Origin: Prevotella merdae | GTDB lineage: Bacteria; Bacteroidota; Bacteroidia; Bacteroidales; Bacteroidaceae | Assembly: GCF_900290275.1 (NCBI RefSeq) | Contig: NZ_LT985324.1 | Location: 559,610 to 623,609 of the forward strand | Reading direction: 5' to 3' | DNA length: 64,000 bases | Part shown: in pieces, positions 9,516 to 19,769 of the stretch | How the letters are laid out: every line of letters begins with the position of its first letter | How positions within the stretch are numbered: the first letter of the stretch is position 1 | Made by a program: the position numbers and the translations under genes | Notes under the pieces: model-generated | Told to the model about the DNA's origin: nothing | What the model saw: only the letters and a program-made list of their open reading frames with translations | Databases searched by the model: none

Positions 9516-9776
9516 GATTTTTTTGAGTATTTGCATCTTTTCGATGAGCCAAGGACAGCTCATGTTTCTTTCGAGGGCAACGACAATGCATCTTATAACT
9601 GCAACATCATAAGCCATAATGCCAAACTCATACATAGTGAAGATGGCAACTATTTTATGGCTACAGCCACTGTGAGCACACAGGGACAAAATACCCCAAT
9701 ATTGCAACAGTACATGAAAGCCGATGTCAGAATCATCGTCAGCAATAAAACGTTATGGCAGCAGGTTTTCGGATAA
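9516..9776 (+). pseudogene. Remnant of a secretion adaptor (HlyD-like C-terminus), tentative
   Basis: Open frame right after an in-frame TAA at 9513-9515, with no ATG at its head, ending GVF-type QQVFG and a TAA. The pattern ...NYFMATATVSTQ..., ILQQYMKADVRIIVSNKTLW resembles the C-terminal end of HlyD-type membrane fusion proteins of peptide exporters, where a beta-strand pair is followed by G/A-D-V-x-I. The rest of the gene is missing. A C39-like peptidase fragment lies 410 bp away on the other strand, which would fit the ruins of a peptide-export locus. The identification is from pattern memory only. Confidence 0.35.
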
Positions 9777-9950
9777 GCTATGTCCGAATACAGCTGTTTG
9801 TTTTTGGATGCATATTGTGTTGCTAAGCATCAGATTTTACAAAAAAAGTTCTAAATTCCATAAATTTCTCCTAGCGAATTATGGGATATTTAGAAAATTG
9901 TCGTATCTTTGTCCCCGAATTAAGGCGTTCTTTGCATATTGCAAAATACA

Positions 9951-9976
9951 GAAACGAGCAGAAGGTCGCTCGTTTC
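9951..9976. other. Short hairpin in a gene-free stretch
   Basis: Perfect 9-bp arms GAAACGAGC and GCTCGTTTC separated by 8 bases, 46 bp downstream of a TATCTTTG -7 box at 9904-9911 on the plus strand. No gene follows on that strand until 24650. The rest of 9777-10188 shows no coding sequence; a short transcript or leader of a lost gene is possible. Confidence 0.3.
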
Positions 9977-10188
9977 CATATTGTTACCTATATAATATAG
10001 GCAAACGCCCAACTTCTTGATTTTCAATCAAAGTCCAATTTAGAGCGAGTTAGATTGTTAAACCTAAATCAATCATTAGATTCAGATAAACTATGCTAAT
10101 GCTAATTATTAGAAATCCATAGTAAAACATAGTTTTATATGTATTCTAATGACTAATTTAGGATTATATTACATATCATTACCTTAAT

Positions 10189-10398
10189 TTATTCCTTAAC
10201 TCCATTAACAGACCATCCTTGGATATAATCTCCTACAGCGCCATTGCCACTTTCACCCGTTTCAGGATCCCAATAATAGACTGTTCCGTGGTCTTCGTCA
10301 TAACCAGTAATGATTACAGCATGTCCATCTAAATATAAAGGTGTCAAAGGTATCCCCTTTTTATATGATTTTCCTTGCGGAAAAGTTTGTATTATCAA
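10189..10398 (-). pseudogene. C39/papain-like peptidase fragment
   Basis: About 70 residues open to a TAA upstream, with only TTG as a possible start. The stretch DGHAVIITGYDEDHGTVYYW followed by DPETG matches the His-Asp half of C39-like/papain-fold peptidases, in which the catalytic His is in GHAV and the Asp/Asn follows in a W-D-P motif. The N-terminal half with the catalytic Cys is absent, so this is a truncated gene. It may belong with the HlyD-like remnant nearby. Confidence 0.45.
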
Positions 10399-10552
10399 TG
10401 ATTATTCGTATCTTTACGGCAACAGAATCCGCCACGCTTCCCATTTGAACAGCGAACCAGGGCGGGTCTTTTGCTTTTTATGGGTACATTAAGATTATAC
10501 GCTAAACAGGCTCTTTCTATTTTTGAACAAATAGAAGGCGATAGGCGAGTGT

Positions 10553-10611
10553 AAGTAATATATATTAAATGGCAAAGTAATATATATTAAATGACCAAGT
10601 AATATAATATT
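10553..10611. repeat. 22-bp AT-rich tandem repeat, 2.7 copies
   Basis: Units AAGTAATATATATTAAATGG plus two bases at 10553-10574 and 10575-10596, then a partial unit. Located in the 305-bp gene-free gap between the peptidase fragment and the PBP1A terminator; nothing else was seen there. Confidence 0.75.
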
Positions 10612-10650
10612 ACTGACTTTGACTTTTAAGTTGACAAGTGTATTTATGAA

Positions 10651-10686
10651 TAAAAAAATGAGGTTCGGAATTAATCCGAACCTCAT
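10651..10686 (-). terminator. Terminator of the miaA-PBP1A unit
   Basis: Perfect ATGAGGTTCGG/CCGAACCTCAT stem at 10658-10668 and 10676-10686, followed on the minus strand by seven T, 17 bp after the PBP1A stop codon. Confidence 0.9.
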
Positions 10687-10703
10687 ATATGTGTATTGTC
10701 TGT

Positions 10704-13187
10704 TTATAAGTCGTCAAAGTTGACTACCTGCTCCTTAGGCTTCTTGTTTTCCTTCTTTTGAGTAGGTTCGTTGCCTTCCTTAGATGTCTCGTCAGCTGGC
10801 TGTTTTTCTATCTGCATGCCATCTTCGTCGAGCATGATTTCCTCGTCAACGTTAATGCTGTCTCTTACTATTGTGTCTGCCTTGGCCCGTGGAGTATACG
10901 AGCAATTGTACATACCTGAGGTGATATCAGCATCCTTAGGCTTGCCAAACTTTACGCGATACTTGGCAAAGGCAGGGTCGTTCAATACTGACTCAAGGAA
11001 GTAGCCGCAGATAGGCAATGCTGTACGCGAGCCTTGACCAAGAGCTCCAGTGCGGAAGTGTATGCAGCGATATTCGCCACCTACCCAAGCTCCTACAACG
11101 AGGTTAGGACTAACCCCCATAAACCAAGCGTCGGAGTGGTTGTTTGATGTACCTGTCTTTCCGCCCCAATCTGTATCACGGAATTGTCCGACATATCCGT
11201 TAAGGCTCATTGATGTACCACCTGCCTCGTGTGTACCACCTAATAGAAGCTGCTGCATCAGGTATGCACTCTTGTAAGGAATTACTTGCTCTTCGTTTGT
11301 AGCAGCAGTATAAACCTCCTTGCCATTGCGGTCGACAATGCGTGTAACAAGCTGTCGTCTTACGTACTTGCCGTCGTTTGCCACGGTGGAGTAGGCATTG
11401 GCAAGCTCTAGCAAATTGACATCGCTTGAACCTAAAGCAAGTGCAGGAGTCTCGTCAAGCGGACTCTCTATACCCATCTTATGTGCTGTCTCGGCTATAC
11501 GTGCAATTCCCATCTCCTGACCTAAGCGTACAGCAACCGAGTTGATGCTTCGTGCAAAGGCACCCTTTAAAGGTATCGAGTCGCCAGTAAAGTATCCATT
11601 GGCGTTTGTTGGTGCCCATGTCACCTCTTTATTCTGTGTCTTGTCGAACACTTGCATAGAGATATACTCGTCGCGTCGCTTGTCGCATGGTGTAAGACCT
11701 TGGTTCATAGCCTCTGTGTATACAAAGAGCTTGAATGTAGAACCTGGTTGGCGCATGGCTGTAACCTTGTCGTATTTCCACGACTTAAAGTTAATGTCGC
11801 CCACCCATGCCTTAACGGCACCCGTCTGAGGCTCCATTGCCACAAATGCACAGTGCATAAAGTGTACCATATAGCGTATGGAGTCCATTGTGGATATTTC
11901 CTTCTCTATGGTGCCATGCTCATAGTCGAACAGTTTAACCTTGTGAGGCTTATTGAGATAGTACTCTATAGAGTCGGGGTTGTTTGGGAAACGTGCCGAC
12001 AGATTCTTGTATATCGGCAGTTTTTGCGCTATACCTTCAATAAAGTTAGGTATAACGTTGTGGTGTTCGTCTTGCCAAGGCTCCTGGTTGCCCCAATGAT
12101 TGTTGAAGTTGCGTTGTACCTGCTTCATCTGTTTGATGGCGGCATCCTCAGCATACTTCTGCATTCGCGAGTCGATAGTGGTATAAATCTTCAATCCCGA
12201 AGAGTATAGATCGTATCCATTCTCGCGGCACCAGTTCTTAAGCTCGGCAGATACAGCTTCGCGGAAGTAAAGAGCCTTGCCGTCGTAGTTGCTTTCAACG
12301 CTATAGTTCAGCTTTATTGGTATAGCCGATATAGAGTCGAACTGCTGTCGGTTAAGGTTGCCGTGTGTCACCATATTATGAAGTACCACGTTGCGTCGGC
12401 GTATTGAGTTGTTGGGGTTGGCTATAGGATTGTAGTAGGTAGTGGCCTTAAGCATACCTACAAGCACGGCAGCCTGTTCGGTTGTAAGCTCCTTAGGAGT
12501 GCAGTTGAAGTAGGTTTTTGCAGCTGTCTTTATGCCGAAAGCGTTGGATCCGAAGTCAACGGTGTTGGCATACATTGTAATAATCTCCTTCTTGCTGTGT
12601 GTAATCTCAAGCTTTGTGGCAATAATCCACTCCTTGCTTTTCATTATCAGCATGCGCACACCAGGAATCTTGCCAAGCAATCCGGTAGAGTAGTCGGTAC
12701 GCACACGGAACATATTCTTGGCGAGCTGTTGTGTTATGGTAGATGCTCCACGTGCGTCATGGTGCATTACAGCATCCTTTACGGCACCTACAAGGCCAGT
12801 ATAGTCGATACCATGATGGCTGTAGAAACGCTCGTCCTCTGTATCTATAAGAGCCTTCCAGAATACAGGGTTTACATCCTCGTATGCTACAGGAGTGCGG
12901 TTCTCGTTAAAGTACTTGCCAATGAGCACGCCATCTGCACTGTAAATCTCGGAAGCCTCGTGTGTCTCAGGGTTCATAATGGTATAGAAACCCGGCGACT
13001 TGCCGAATAGCCACAGAAAGTTGATGTCTACCATTCCGAGGTAGATGATAAATGCAGCAATGCAAGATGCGAATCCGATGAGTGTCTTGGTATACCAGGC
13101 TCTTCCTTTGTACAGATTTTTGTACCAAGGGAAGAATGCCTTTACCTTATTAAGGCACCAGATGAGAATTGTTTTAATTTTTTTCAT
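10704..13187 (-). CDS. mrcA: Penicillin-binding protein 1A, bifunctional peptidoglycan synthase
   Basis: Inner-membrane class A PBP that polymerises glycan strands and cross-links peptides. 827 residues. One N-terminal membrane anchor at about 35-55; glycosyltransferase domain with EDERFYSHHGID (catalytic Glu) near 110 and RGASTITQQLAKNMF near 150; transpeptidase domain with the SxxK motif QPGSTFKLF near 475, the SxN motif RSINS near 530, and KTGTSNNHSDAWFMG near 670. The C-terminus is a charged Lys/Glu/Pro tail that may be disordered. It follows miaA by 91 bp; a CAAAAGTA box at 13260-13267 (minus-strand TACTTTTG) could give it its own promoter. Confidence 0.95.
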   Translation of the reverse strand: MKKIKTILIWCLNKVKAFFPWYKNLYKGRAWYTKTLIGFASCIAAFIIYLGMVDINFLWLFGKSPGFYTIMNPETHEASEIYSADGVLIGKYFNENRTPVAYEDVNPVFWKALIDTEDERFYSHHGIDYTGLVGAVKDAVMHHDARGASTITQQLAKNMFRVRTDYSTGLLGKIPGVRMLIMKSKEWIIATKLEITHSKKEIITMYANTVDFGSNAFGIKTAAKTYFNCTPKELTTEQAAVLVGMLKATTYYNPIANPNNSIRRRNVVLHNMVTHGNLNRQQFDSISAIPIKLNYSVESNYDGKALYFREAVSAELKNWCRENGYDLYSSGLKIYTTIDSRMQKYAEDAAIKQMKQVQRNFNNHWGNQEPWQDEHHNVIPNFIEGIAQKLPIYKNLSARFPNNPDSIEYYLNKPHKVKLFDYEHGTIEKEISTMDSIRYMVHFMHCAFVAMEPQTGAVKAWVGDINFKSWKYDKVTAMRQPGSTFKLFVYTEAMNQGLTPCDKRRDEYISMQVFDKTQNKEVTWAPTNANGYFTGDSIPLKGAFARSINSVAVRLGQEMGIARIAETAHKMGIESPLDETPALALGSSDVNLLELANAYSTVANDGKYVRRQLVTRIVDRNGKEVYTAATNEEQVIPYKSAYLMQQLLLGGTHEAGGTSMSLNGYVGQFRDTDWGGKTGTSNNHSDAWFMGVSPNLVVGAWVGGEYRCIHFRTGALGQGSRTALPICGYFLESVLNDPAFAKYRVKFGKPKDADITSGMYNCSYTPRAKADTIVRDSINVDEEIMLDEDGMQIEKQPADETSKEGNEPTQKKENKKPKEQVVNFDDL

Positions 13188-13278
13188 CTTCTAATGTATT
13201 GATTTGCTAATAAATATACAGATACTTAACATTGTAGGACAATACATCCTATAATGTTGCAAAAGTACAAAAATTGTG

Positions 13279-14187
13279 TCAATCTATGAGCTTCTTGTCT
13301 ATATATTTTATAATTTCTTCGTAGTTATCGGGGTTGAACCACTCAATGCTTTGGTCGCGTTTAAACCATGTTAGTTGTTTGCGGCAATAGCGTCGTGTGT
13401 TGCTTTGTATTTTGTAGATAGCCTGGTCGAGTGTGGTAAGGCCGTCGAGATATTCAAACATCTCCTTGAATCCTACTGTGTTTAGGGCATTAAGATGTCT
13501 TTTGTCGTATACCGACATAGCCTCTTGCTCTAAGCCTTGATCTATCATCTGTAGCACACGCGCGTTGATACGCTCGTACAGAATGTCGCGGTCGCGGTTT
13601 AGGGCTATCTTTATAATGTTGAACGGACGTTGCTTCTTCTCGTTCTGTCTGAATGAAGTGTAGGTCTTGCCCGTCATATGGCATATCTCCAAAGCATGTA
13701 CCACACGGCGTGGGTTCTTTTTGTCCACAATGTTCCAATGCTCTGGGTCGAGCAGTTTAAGTTCCTCAACAAGGCGTTCAAGGCCTTCGTCTTCAAGACG
13801 TTGTTTCATCCATTGGCGTGTATTGTCGTCTATGGTAGGTATATCGTCTATTCCATTGCACACAGCATCAATATACATCATCGAGCCTCCAGTAAGTAAT
13901 GCCACGTTGGATGTTTGGAAGAGGTTATCGCACAGAAGGTGCATAACATCCTCCTCGTACATAGAGGCGCTGTAATAGTCGTCTATGTGGTGATTGCCCA
14001 CAAAGAAGTGTTTTACGCGCTCTTGCTGTATTGCTGTTGGGGCGGCAGTGCCAATGGGTATTTCTGCAAATATCTGTCGCGAGTCGGCATTTACAATAGG
14101 CACACCAAGATGTTCGGCAACTTGCAGGCACAGTTCGGTTTTTCCCACACCAGTTGGTCCTACAATAACAATGAGTGTTTTCGACAT
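13279..14187 (-). CDS. miaA: tRNA dimethylallyltransferase
   Basis: Adds a dimethylallyl group to A37 of tRNAs reading UNN codons, the first step of ms2i6A modification. 302 residues, typical. P-loop GPTGVGKT at 9-16, substrate motif NADSRQIF at about 33-40, and the RxxQRxxRALE-like region [12 protein letters not shown] near 155. The C-terminal [14 protein letters not shown] is characteristic. The gene stands between the lpxA terminator and PBP1A. Confidence 0.96.
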   Translation of the reverse strand: MSKTLIVIVGPTGVGKTELCLQVAEHLGVPIVNADSRQIFAEIPIGTAAPTAIQQERVKHFFVGNHHIDDYYSASMYEEDVMHLLCDNLFQTSNVALLTGGSMMYIDAVCNGIDDIPTIDDNTRQWMKQRLEDEGLERLVEELKLLDPEHWNIVDKKNPRRVVHALEICHMTGKTYTSFRQNEKKQRPFNIIKIALNRDRDILYERINARVLQMIDQGLEQEAMSVYDKRHLNALNTVGFKEMFEYLDGLTTLDQAIYKIQSNTRRYCRKQLTWFKRDQSIEWFNPDNYEEIIKYIDKKLID

Positions 14188-14205
14188 TTTTTGTCTTGTT
14201 AAATG

Positions 14206-14281
14206 AAAAAAGGAGCTAAGGGGTCAAGTCGGCTACACGGCGCTTGCATGGCAACCGGCGACTTGATACCTTAACTCCCTT
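14206..14281 (-). terminator. Terminator of the lpxD-lpxC/fabZ-lpxA operon
   Basis: Long imperfect hairpin between lpxA and miaA. The outer stem AGGGAGTTAAGG/CCTTAGCTCCT continues into CAAGTCG/CGACTTG. On the minus strand it ends in TTTTTT. Confidence 0.75.
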
Positions 14282-14301
14282 GATATTAGCTTTTAATAAT
14301 A

Positions 14302-15072
14302 TTATCGAATAATACCTCGTTTTGACGATTCAACAAAGTCGATGATGTACTGAATATCCTTTGTAACCTCAAGATTATTCTTGATTTCCTGGATGCCTTC
14401 CGACATGATACCCTTAGAGTAGAGCAGACGGTAGGCTGTGTGAATCTTGTCAATGAGCTCGTTGGAGAAGCCACGACGACGCAATCCTATAAGGTTCAAA
14501 CCGCAATACTTTGTAGGTTCCTTGCCGGCGATGATGAATGGAGGGATGTCCTGACTGAATCGGCATCCGCCTTGAATCATAACATATCCACCGATGCGAC
14601 AGAACTGATGGCACAGAACATTGGCAGATATAATAGCGCAATCGTCAACAACAACCTCGCCTGCAAGCTTGGTAGAGTTGCCAATAATAATGCCGCTGCC
14701 AACCACACAGTCGTGAGCGATATGCACACACTCCATAAGGAGGTTGTTAGAGCCAACAACTGTTTCGCCTTTTGATGCGGTGCCGCGTGATATTGTTACA
14801 TTCTCGCGTATGCTGTTATTGTCGCCAATTCTACAAATAGTTTCCTCACCACGGAACTTCAAATCCTGAGGCTTTGTCGAGATGCTTGCACCAGGCATAA
14901 ACTCGTTGCCATTGCCTATGCGTGCTCCAACGTGAATAGTCACGCTGTTCTGCATAACGTTATTGTCGCCTATCTCTACATTCTTGTCGATGTAGCAGAA
15001 CGGTCCGATGATGTTGTTATCACCAAGTTTTGCTTCTGGATGAACGTATGCTAAAGGGCTTATCTGATTCAT
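14302..15072 (-). CDS. lpxA: UDP-N-acetylglucosamine acyltransferase
   Basis: First acylation step of lipid A synthesis, moving a 3-hydroxyacyl chain from ACP to UDP-GlcNAc in the cytosol. 256 residues. Left-handed beta-helix hexapeptide repeats run through the N-terminal two thirds (LGDNNIIGPFCYID, IGDNNVMQNSVTI), with the catalytic-region MECVHIAHDCVVG near 120. The C-terminal helical domain contains GLNLIGLRRRGFS. It is the last gene of a three-gene lipid A cluster, 21 bp after lpxC-fabZ. Confidence 0.96.
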   Translation of the reverse strand: MNQISPLAYVHPEAKLGDNNIIGPFCYIDKNVEIGDNNVMQNSVTIHVGARIGNGNEFMPGASISTKPQDLKFRGEETICRIGDNNSIRENVTISRGTASKGETVVGSNNLLMECVHIAHDCVVGSGIIIGNSTKLAGEVVVDDCAIISANVLCHQFCRIGGYVMIQGGCRFSQDIPPFIIAGKEPTKYCGLNLIGLRRRGFSNELIDKIHTAYRLLYSKGIMSEGIQEIKNNLEVTKDIQYIIDFVESSKRGIIR

Positions 15073-15093
15073 TATAAGATTTGAATTTTGTTT

Positions 15094-16479
15094 TTACTTG
15101 TTTTTTACGATCTGTGCTGTGAATGTTGCTTCTGACACTACGTGGTCGCCTACAAACACATATCCCTTCATTGATGAGATTCCGTGACGCAACGGAGCAA
15201 GCAAGTCGACCTTGAAGAGAAGTGTGTCGCCAGGAACTACCTTCTGACGGAACTTAACATCGTCTATCTTCATGAAGTATGTAGACCAACGCTCTGGTTC
15301 CTCAAGAGTGTTGAGCACAAGCAAACCACCACACTGTGCCATTGCCTCAATCTGTAATACACCCGGCATTACAGGTTCCTGAGGGAAGTGGCCAGTAAAG
15401 AAAGGCTCGTTGGCTGTAACGTTCTTTACGCCTACGATGCTTGTTGCACCAAGCGAAACTACCTTGTCTACCAACTGCATAGGGTAGCGGTGGGGCAAAA
15501 GCTCGCGTATACGGATGTTGTCCATTATTGGCGCCTCGTTGGGATCGTATATAGGAGCCTGTATCTCGTGCTTGCGAATCTCGCGACGCATCTGACGGGC
15601 AAACTTGTTGTTGATGGTATGTCCAGGACGTGTAGCGATGATGCGACCCTTGATAGGCTTGCCTATGAGAGCCATATCGCCAATGATGTCGAGCAGCTTG
15701 TGGCGTGTGCACTCGTTCTCCCATTCAAGAGGCTTGTGCTGGATATATCCAAGCTCTGTAGCATCACGGCGTTCTACTTTAAGCATGTCGGCAAGAGTGT
15801 CGAGACGCTCTTGTGTTGTCTGCTGCTCGTATATAACAATAGCGTTGTCCAAGTCGCCACCCTTGATAAGGTTGGCCTTAAGAAGAGGCTCTATATCGCG
15901 TACGAAAACGAATGTACGTGCACGTGCAATCTCGTTGGCAAATTTGTCCATACTATCGAGTGTGGCAAATTGTGAGTTGATGAACTTAGAGTTGAACGAG
16001 CACATTGCTGTAAGCGAGAACTCCTCATCGGGGAGGATAGTGATGCAAGAGCCAGTTTCCTCGTCCTTCACCTCAATCTTGTGGCGAATAACATACCAGT
16101 CCTTAGGTGCATTCTGCTCCTCGCAACCAATTTCCTCAATCTTCTGCACATACATAGATGCGCTGCCATCAAGGATAGGGAACTCGGGTCCGTTGACCTG
16201 GATAAGACAGTTGTCTATACCCATGGCATATAATGCAGCCATACCATGTTCGATGGTAGATACGCGTAGGTCGCCTTTGCCCAATACTGTACCACGCTGT
16301 GTATCTATTACATTTTCGGCAATGGCTTGTATAGTAGGCATGCCTTCGAGGTCAATGCGCTGTATTTTATAACCAGTATTCTCTGGGGCAGGGTTGAAAG
16401 TAACTGTAAGACTTAATCCTGTGTGTAGACCTTTGCCGCACAAAGAGAAACTGCCTTTAAGAGTCTTCTGTTTTGACAT
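15094..16479 (-). CDS. lpxC-fabZ: Bifunctional LpxC deacetylase / FabZ 3-hydroxyacyl-ACP dehydratase
   Basis: Fusion protein of 461 residues. Residues about 1-300 are UDP-3-O-acyl-GlcNAc deacetylase, the committed step of lipid A synthesis, with zinc ligand region STIEHGMAALYAMG near 78 and the HKxxD motif in RHKLLDIIGDMAL near 255. Residues about 315-461 are FabZ hot-dog dehydratase of fatty acid synthesis, with LLPHRYPMQLVDKV and FTGHFPQEPVMPGVLQIEAM (catalytic His and Glu). This fusion is known from Bacteroidota and couples fatty acid elongation to lipid A supply. 11 bp after lpxD. Confidence 0.96.
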   Translation of the reverse strand: MSKQKTLKGSFSLCGKGLHTGLSLTVTFNPAPENTGYKIQRIDLEGMPTIQAIAENVIDTQRGTVLGKGDLRVSTIEHGMAALYAMGIDNCLIQVNGPEFPILDGSASMYVQKIEEIGCEEQNAPKDWYVIRHKIEVKDEETGSCITILPDEEFSLTAMCSFNSKFINSQFATLDSMDKFANEIARARTFVFVRDIEPLLKANLIKGGDLDNAIVIYEQQTTQERLDTLADMLKVERRDATELGYIQHKPLEWENECTRHKLLDIIGDMALIGKPIKGRIIATRPGHTINNKFARQMRREIRKHEIQAPIYDPNEAPIMDNIRIRELLPHRYPMQLVDKVVSLGATSIVGVKNVTANEPFFTGHFPQEPVMPGVLQIEAMAQCGGLLVLNTLEEPERWSTYFMKIDDVKFRQKVVPGDTLLFKVDLLAPLRHGISSMKGYVFVGDHVVSEATFTAQIVKNK

Positions 16480-16490
16480 ATTATATATGT

Positions 16491-17528
16491 TTATTTTATT
16501 TTTTCGTTCAATTCTTCAATCTTCTTCTTAGCGTCGTTCAAGTCCTTGTACATATCAGGCAAGCGACGGAATATAGCTTGCGACTTGAAGTAGGCGCGTG
16601 GATTCATAGGAGGAGTACCTATAAGTTCCTCGCCTCCCTTAAGGCTTCCTGGCACACCAGACTGTGCTCCCAAGAATGTTTTGTCGCCAATTGTGATGTG
16701 TCCGGCAAGACCTACCTGACCACCGAACATACACCATGAGCCAACCTTTGTACTACCTGCAATGCCTACTTGAGCAGACATAACGGTGTTTTCACCTATT
16801 TCAACATTGTGTGCAACCTGTACAAGGTTGTCAAGTTTAACGCCCTTGTGGATAACAGTTGCACCCATTGTAGAGCGGTCGACACATGTATTGGCACCAA
16901 TTTCAACGTTGTCCTCTATTACAACAATACCTATTTGTGGTATCTTGTCGTAGCCATCAGCACCCGGTGCAAACCCAAATCCGTCGGCACCTATAACGCT
17001 GCCGGCATGGATTGTGACATTATTACCAATCTTACAACCTTGATATATAGTGGTGTTGGGATAGAATATGCAGTTTGTACCTACTTTGACATTGTCACCA
17101 ATAACAGCATGTGGGTATATCTGGCATCCGTCGCCTATCTCGGCACCTTCGCCTACGTAGGCAAAAGGTCCTACATAACAATTGTTTCCAAGTTTAGCAC
17201 TTGGAGCGATATATGCTTGTGGGGCAACGCCTGTCTTCTTTGGCTTGTTTGCTTCGTAAATCTGCAGAAGCTTGGCTATACTCTCGTAGGCATTTTTTAC
17301 ACGGATAAGTGTGGCGTCTACGTCTTTTTCCAATTCTAAATCTTCGTTGACAATGACGATAGATGACTTGGTGTTGTATAGATAATGTGTGTATTTGGGA
17401 TTAGAGAGAAAAGAGATGGCTCCCTCAGTGCCTTCCTCTATCTTGGCAAAAGTGTGTATCTTAGCGTCTTTGTTGCCTTCCACTCTTCCGCCAATGACGT
17501 TGGCTATTTGTTCTGCTGTAAATTCCAT
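16491..17528 (-). CDS. lpxD: UDP-3-O-acylglucosamine N-acyltransferase
   Basis: Third step of lipid A synthesis, adding the N-linked acyl chain. 345 residues. N-terminal uridine-binding domain (about 1-100), then left-handed beta-helix hexapeptide repeats ([35 protein letters not shown]) with the catalytic-region [13 protein letters not shown] near 240. C-terminal helix ending [12 protein letters not shown]. Leads the lpxD-lpxC/fabZ-lpxA operon. Confidence 0.96.
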   Translation of the reverse strand: MEFTAEQIANVIGGRVEGNKDAKIHTFAKIEEGTEGAISFLSNPKYTHYLYNTKSSIVIVNEDLELEKDVDATLIRVKNAYESIAKLLQIYEANKPKKTGVAPQAYIAPSAKLGNNCYVGPFAYVGEGAEIGDGCQIYPHAVIGDNVKVGTNCIFYPNTTIYQGCKIGNNVTIHAGSVIGADGFGFAPGADGYDKIPQIGIVVIEDNVEIGANTCVDRSTMGATVIHKGVKLDNLVQVAHNVEIGENTVMSAQVGIAGSTKVGSWCMFGGQVGLAGHITIGDKTFLGAQSGVPGSLKGGEELIGTPPMNPRAYFKSQAIFRRLPDMYKDLNDAKKKIEELNEKIK

Positions 17529-17577
17529 ATTTTTTGCAATTTAGATTTTAAATTTTGCAAAAGGCTTTTATCATATT

Positions 17578-17606
17578 CAGCGGGTGCTAAAAATAGCAAC
17601 CCGCTG
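17578..17606 (-). terminator. Hairpin between pyrF and lpxD
   Basis: CAGCGGGT/ACCCGCTG stem with inner TGCTA pairing (one bulge), in the 181-bp gap downstream of pyrF. There is no long T-run, so it may be a weak terminator or a processing site. Confidence 0.45.
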
Positions 17607-17709
17607 AGTTGATTACCTTTTAATTTTGCAAAAATAAGCAATTTTATTGATATAACGCTTGTTGCTTGTGTGAATTTGTCTATTTTGCAAAAAAAACAGT
17701 GCTTTTTCC

Positions 17710-18537
17710 TTAGATACCGAACTTTTCAAGCTCTTTATCCATCTGTTGCTGCAGTTCTTTGGCGTTCTTGGCAGCCTGCTCTGCAAAGTCCTCGCCCTTG
17801 GATGCATAGATGATACCGCGTGAGCTGTTGACAAGCAGTCCACAGTCTTTGTTCATACCATACTTGCATACCTCTTCAAGCGAGCCACCCTGGGCACCTA
17901 CACCAGGTACAAGCAAGAAGTGGTTTGGCACAATCTTGCGTATGTCTTCAAACATACGGCCCTGAGTAGCACCTACAACATACATCATATTGTCGGCATT
18001 ACCCCAGTTTTGTGATGTGCGCAATACCTTCTCGAATAGACGCTCACCGTTGTTGTCTTCGGTAAGCTGGAAGTCGTGGCTGCCCTTGTTGCTGGTTAGA
18101 GCAAGCAAGATAACCCATTTGCCTTCGTAGCCAAGGAACGGTGTAACGCTGTCCTCGCCCATGTAAGGAGCCACTGTCAGCGAGTCGACATCATACTCAT
18201 CAAAGAAAGTGCGTGCATACATGGCACTTGTGTTGCCTATGTCGCCACGTTTGGCATCGGCCACAATAAAGTGGTTGGGATAGTTATCCTTGAGATACTT
18301 TATAGTCTTTTCGAACGAGATGAGACCCTTAACGCCAAATGCCTCGTAGAAAGCGAGGTTTGGCTTGTACGATACGCAATAATCTGCAGTAGCGTCAATA
18401 ATAGCCTTGTTGAAGGCAAAGATTGGGTCTTCCTCCTTCAATAGATGTTCAGGCATCTTCTTGAGGTCGGTGTCGAGACCTACGCAAAGGAATGAGCGCT
18501 TGGTCTTTATCTGATTTACTAATTCCGATCTGTTCAT
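17710..18537 (-). CDS. pyrF: Orotidine 5'-phosphate decarboxylase
   Basis: Converts OMP to UMP, the last step of pyrimidine synthesis. 275 residues, the longer OMPdc subfamily. Substrate motif [14 protein letters not shown] near 17-30 and the catalytic [15 protein letters not shown] near 90 (Asp-Lys-Asp array in one piece). The phosphate-binding end includes [11 protein letters not shown] near 205 and [13 protein letters not shown] near 235. It follows prfA by 63 bp in a purM-prfA-pyrF series. Confidence 0.96.
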   Translation of the reverse strand: MNRSELVNQIKTKRSFLCVGLDTDLKKMPEHLLKEEDPIFAFNKAIIDATADYCVSYKPNLAFYEAFGVKGLISFEKTIKYLKDNYPNHFIVADAKRGDIGNTSAMYARTFFDEYDVDSLTVAPYMGEDSVTPFLGYEGKWVILLALTSNKGSHDFQLTEDNNGERLFEKVLRTSQNWGNADNMMYVVGATQGRMFEDIRKIVPNHFLLVPGVGAQGGSLEEVCKYGMNKDCGLLVNSSRGIIYASKGEDFAEQAAKNAKELQQQMDKELEKFGI

Positions 18538-18600
18538 AATGATTAGTATTTATAAATTAGAATACAATTAGTATTTGCGATTGATGTAATGATTGACGAA

Positions 18601-19713
18601 TTACAATTCGTTCTCCTTCATCTTCTCGGCATTCTCGGCTACAGTCAGAGCGTCGATCATTGGTTGGATGTTACCACCCATAAAGCCAGGAAGGTCGTAT
18701 ACGGTCATGCCAATGCGATGATCGGTTACACGGCCTTGAGGGAAGTTGTAGGTACGAATCTTTGCCGAACGGTCACCAGTAGACACAAGAGTCTTACGGC
18801 GGTTGGGAAAATCGTCAAAATACTTCTGATGCTCCTTTTCATATATATATGTACGCAAGCGTGCAAGAGCTCTTTCCTTGTTCTTTGGCTGGTCGCGAGT
18901 TTCGGTACACTCAATAAGGATTTCTTCTACCTCTCCAGTGTTAGGGTTTTTCCACATATAGCGGGCACGAACACCAGATTCCACCTTGTTTACGTTCTGA
19001 CCACCGGCACCAGAAGAGCGGAAAGTATCCCATTTTATTTCGCCTTCGTTGATGTTAACCTCAAAAGGATCGGCCTCAGGAAGAACGGCTACTGTAGCTG
19101 CGGATGTCTGCATACGACCATTCGACTCGGTTACAGGCACACGTTGTACGCGGTGAACGCCCGACTCATACTTTAATGTGCCATATACGTTGTCGCCACT
19201 TACAGCAAAGCATATTTCCTTAAAGCCGCCTACGGCTCCCTCGCTCTCGCTTGTTACTGATACTGCCCAACCTTTCGACTCGCAATACTTCTTGTACATC
19301 ATGAATATTTCGCCAGCAAAGAGACAAGCCTCGTCGCCACCAGTACCGGCACGAACCTCCATCTGTACGTTCTTAGCGTCTTCTGGATCCTTAGGTACAA
19401 GCGCAATCTTTATCTCTTCCTCGAGTTTAGGCTGAAGTTCCTCGTTGGTAGCAAGTTCCTCTCGTGCCATCTCCTTCATATCTGCATCTTGCTCGTTCAT
19501 AAGGATATCCTTTGCCTCAGCAATGCCGTTAAGACAATTGATATACTTCTGGCGAAGCTTCATGATGTCCTCCAGATCCTTGTACTCCTTTGTAAGTTTC
19601 ACATAACGCTGCTGGTCAGCAATTACAGAAGGGTCTGTTATGAGAGTAGATACTTCCTCATAACGAGCCTCTAGTCCGTCGAGTTTTTCTAATATATTAT
19701 TGTTTTCTGCCAT
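18601..19713 (-). CDS. prfA: Peptide chain release factor 1
   Basis: Terminates translation at UAA and UAG in the ribosomal A site. 370 residues. Codon-recognition loop with the PxT motif in QRVPVTESNGR near 200, and the peptidyl-tRNA hydrolysis GGQ in FRSSGAGGQNVNKVESGVR near 250. An N-terminal helical region covers 1-100. The presence of PVT rather than SPF identifies RF1 instead of RF2. Confidence 0.96.
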   Translation of the reverse strand: MAENNNILEKLDGLEARYEEVSTLITDPSVIADQQRYVKLTKEYKDLEDIMKLRQKYINCLNGIAEAKDILMNEQDADMKEMAREELATNEELQPKLEEEIKIALVPKDPEDAKNVQMEVRAGTGGDEACLFAGEIFMMYKKYCESKGWAVSVTSESEGAVGGFKEICFAVSGDNVYGTLKYESGVHRVQRVPVTESNGRMQTSAATVAVLPEADPFEVNINEGEIKWDTFRSSGAGGQNVNKVESGVRARYMWKNPNTGEVEEILIECTETRDQPKNKERALARLRTYIYEKEHQKYFDDFPNRRKTLVSTGDRSAKIRTYNFPQGRVTDHRIGMTVYDLPGFMGGNIQPMIDALTVAENAEKMKENEL

Positions 19714-19769
19714 TTGTAGTATTTTGTAGTAGACAAGTAATAATTACTGCTCAACTATTTATTATATAA

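Noticed and set aside
9239..10188. tRNA or other structured RNA gene in the large gap
   Set aside because: No cloverleaf or CCA end was seen; only a short 9-bp hairpin behind a -7 box.
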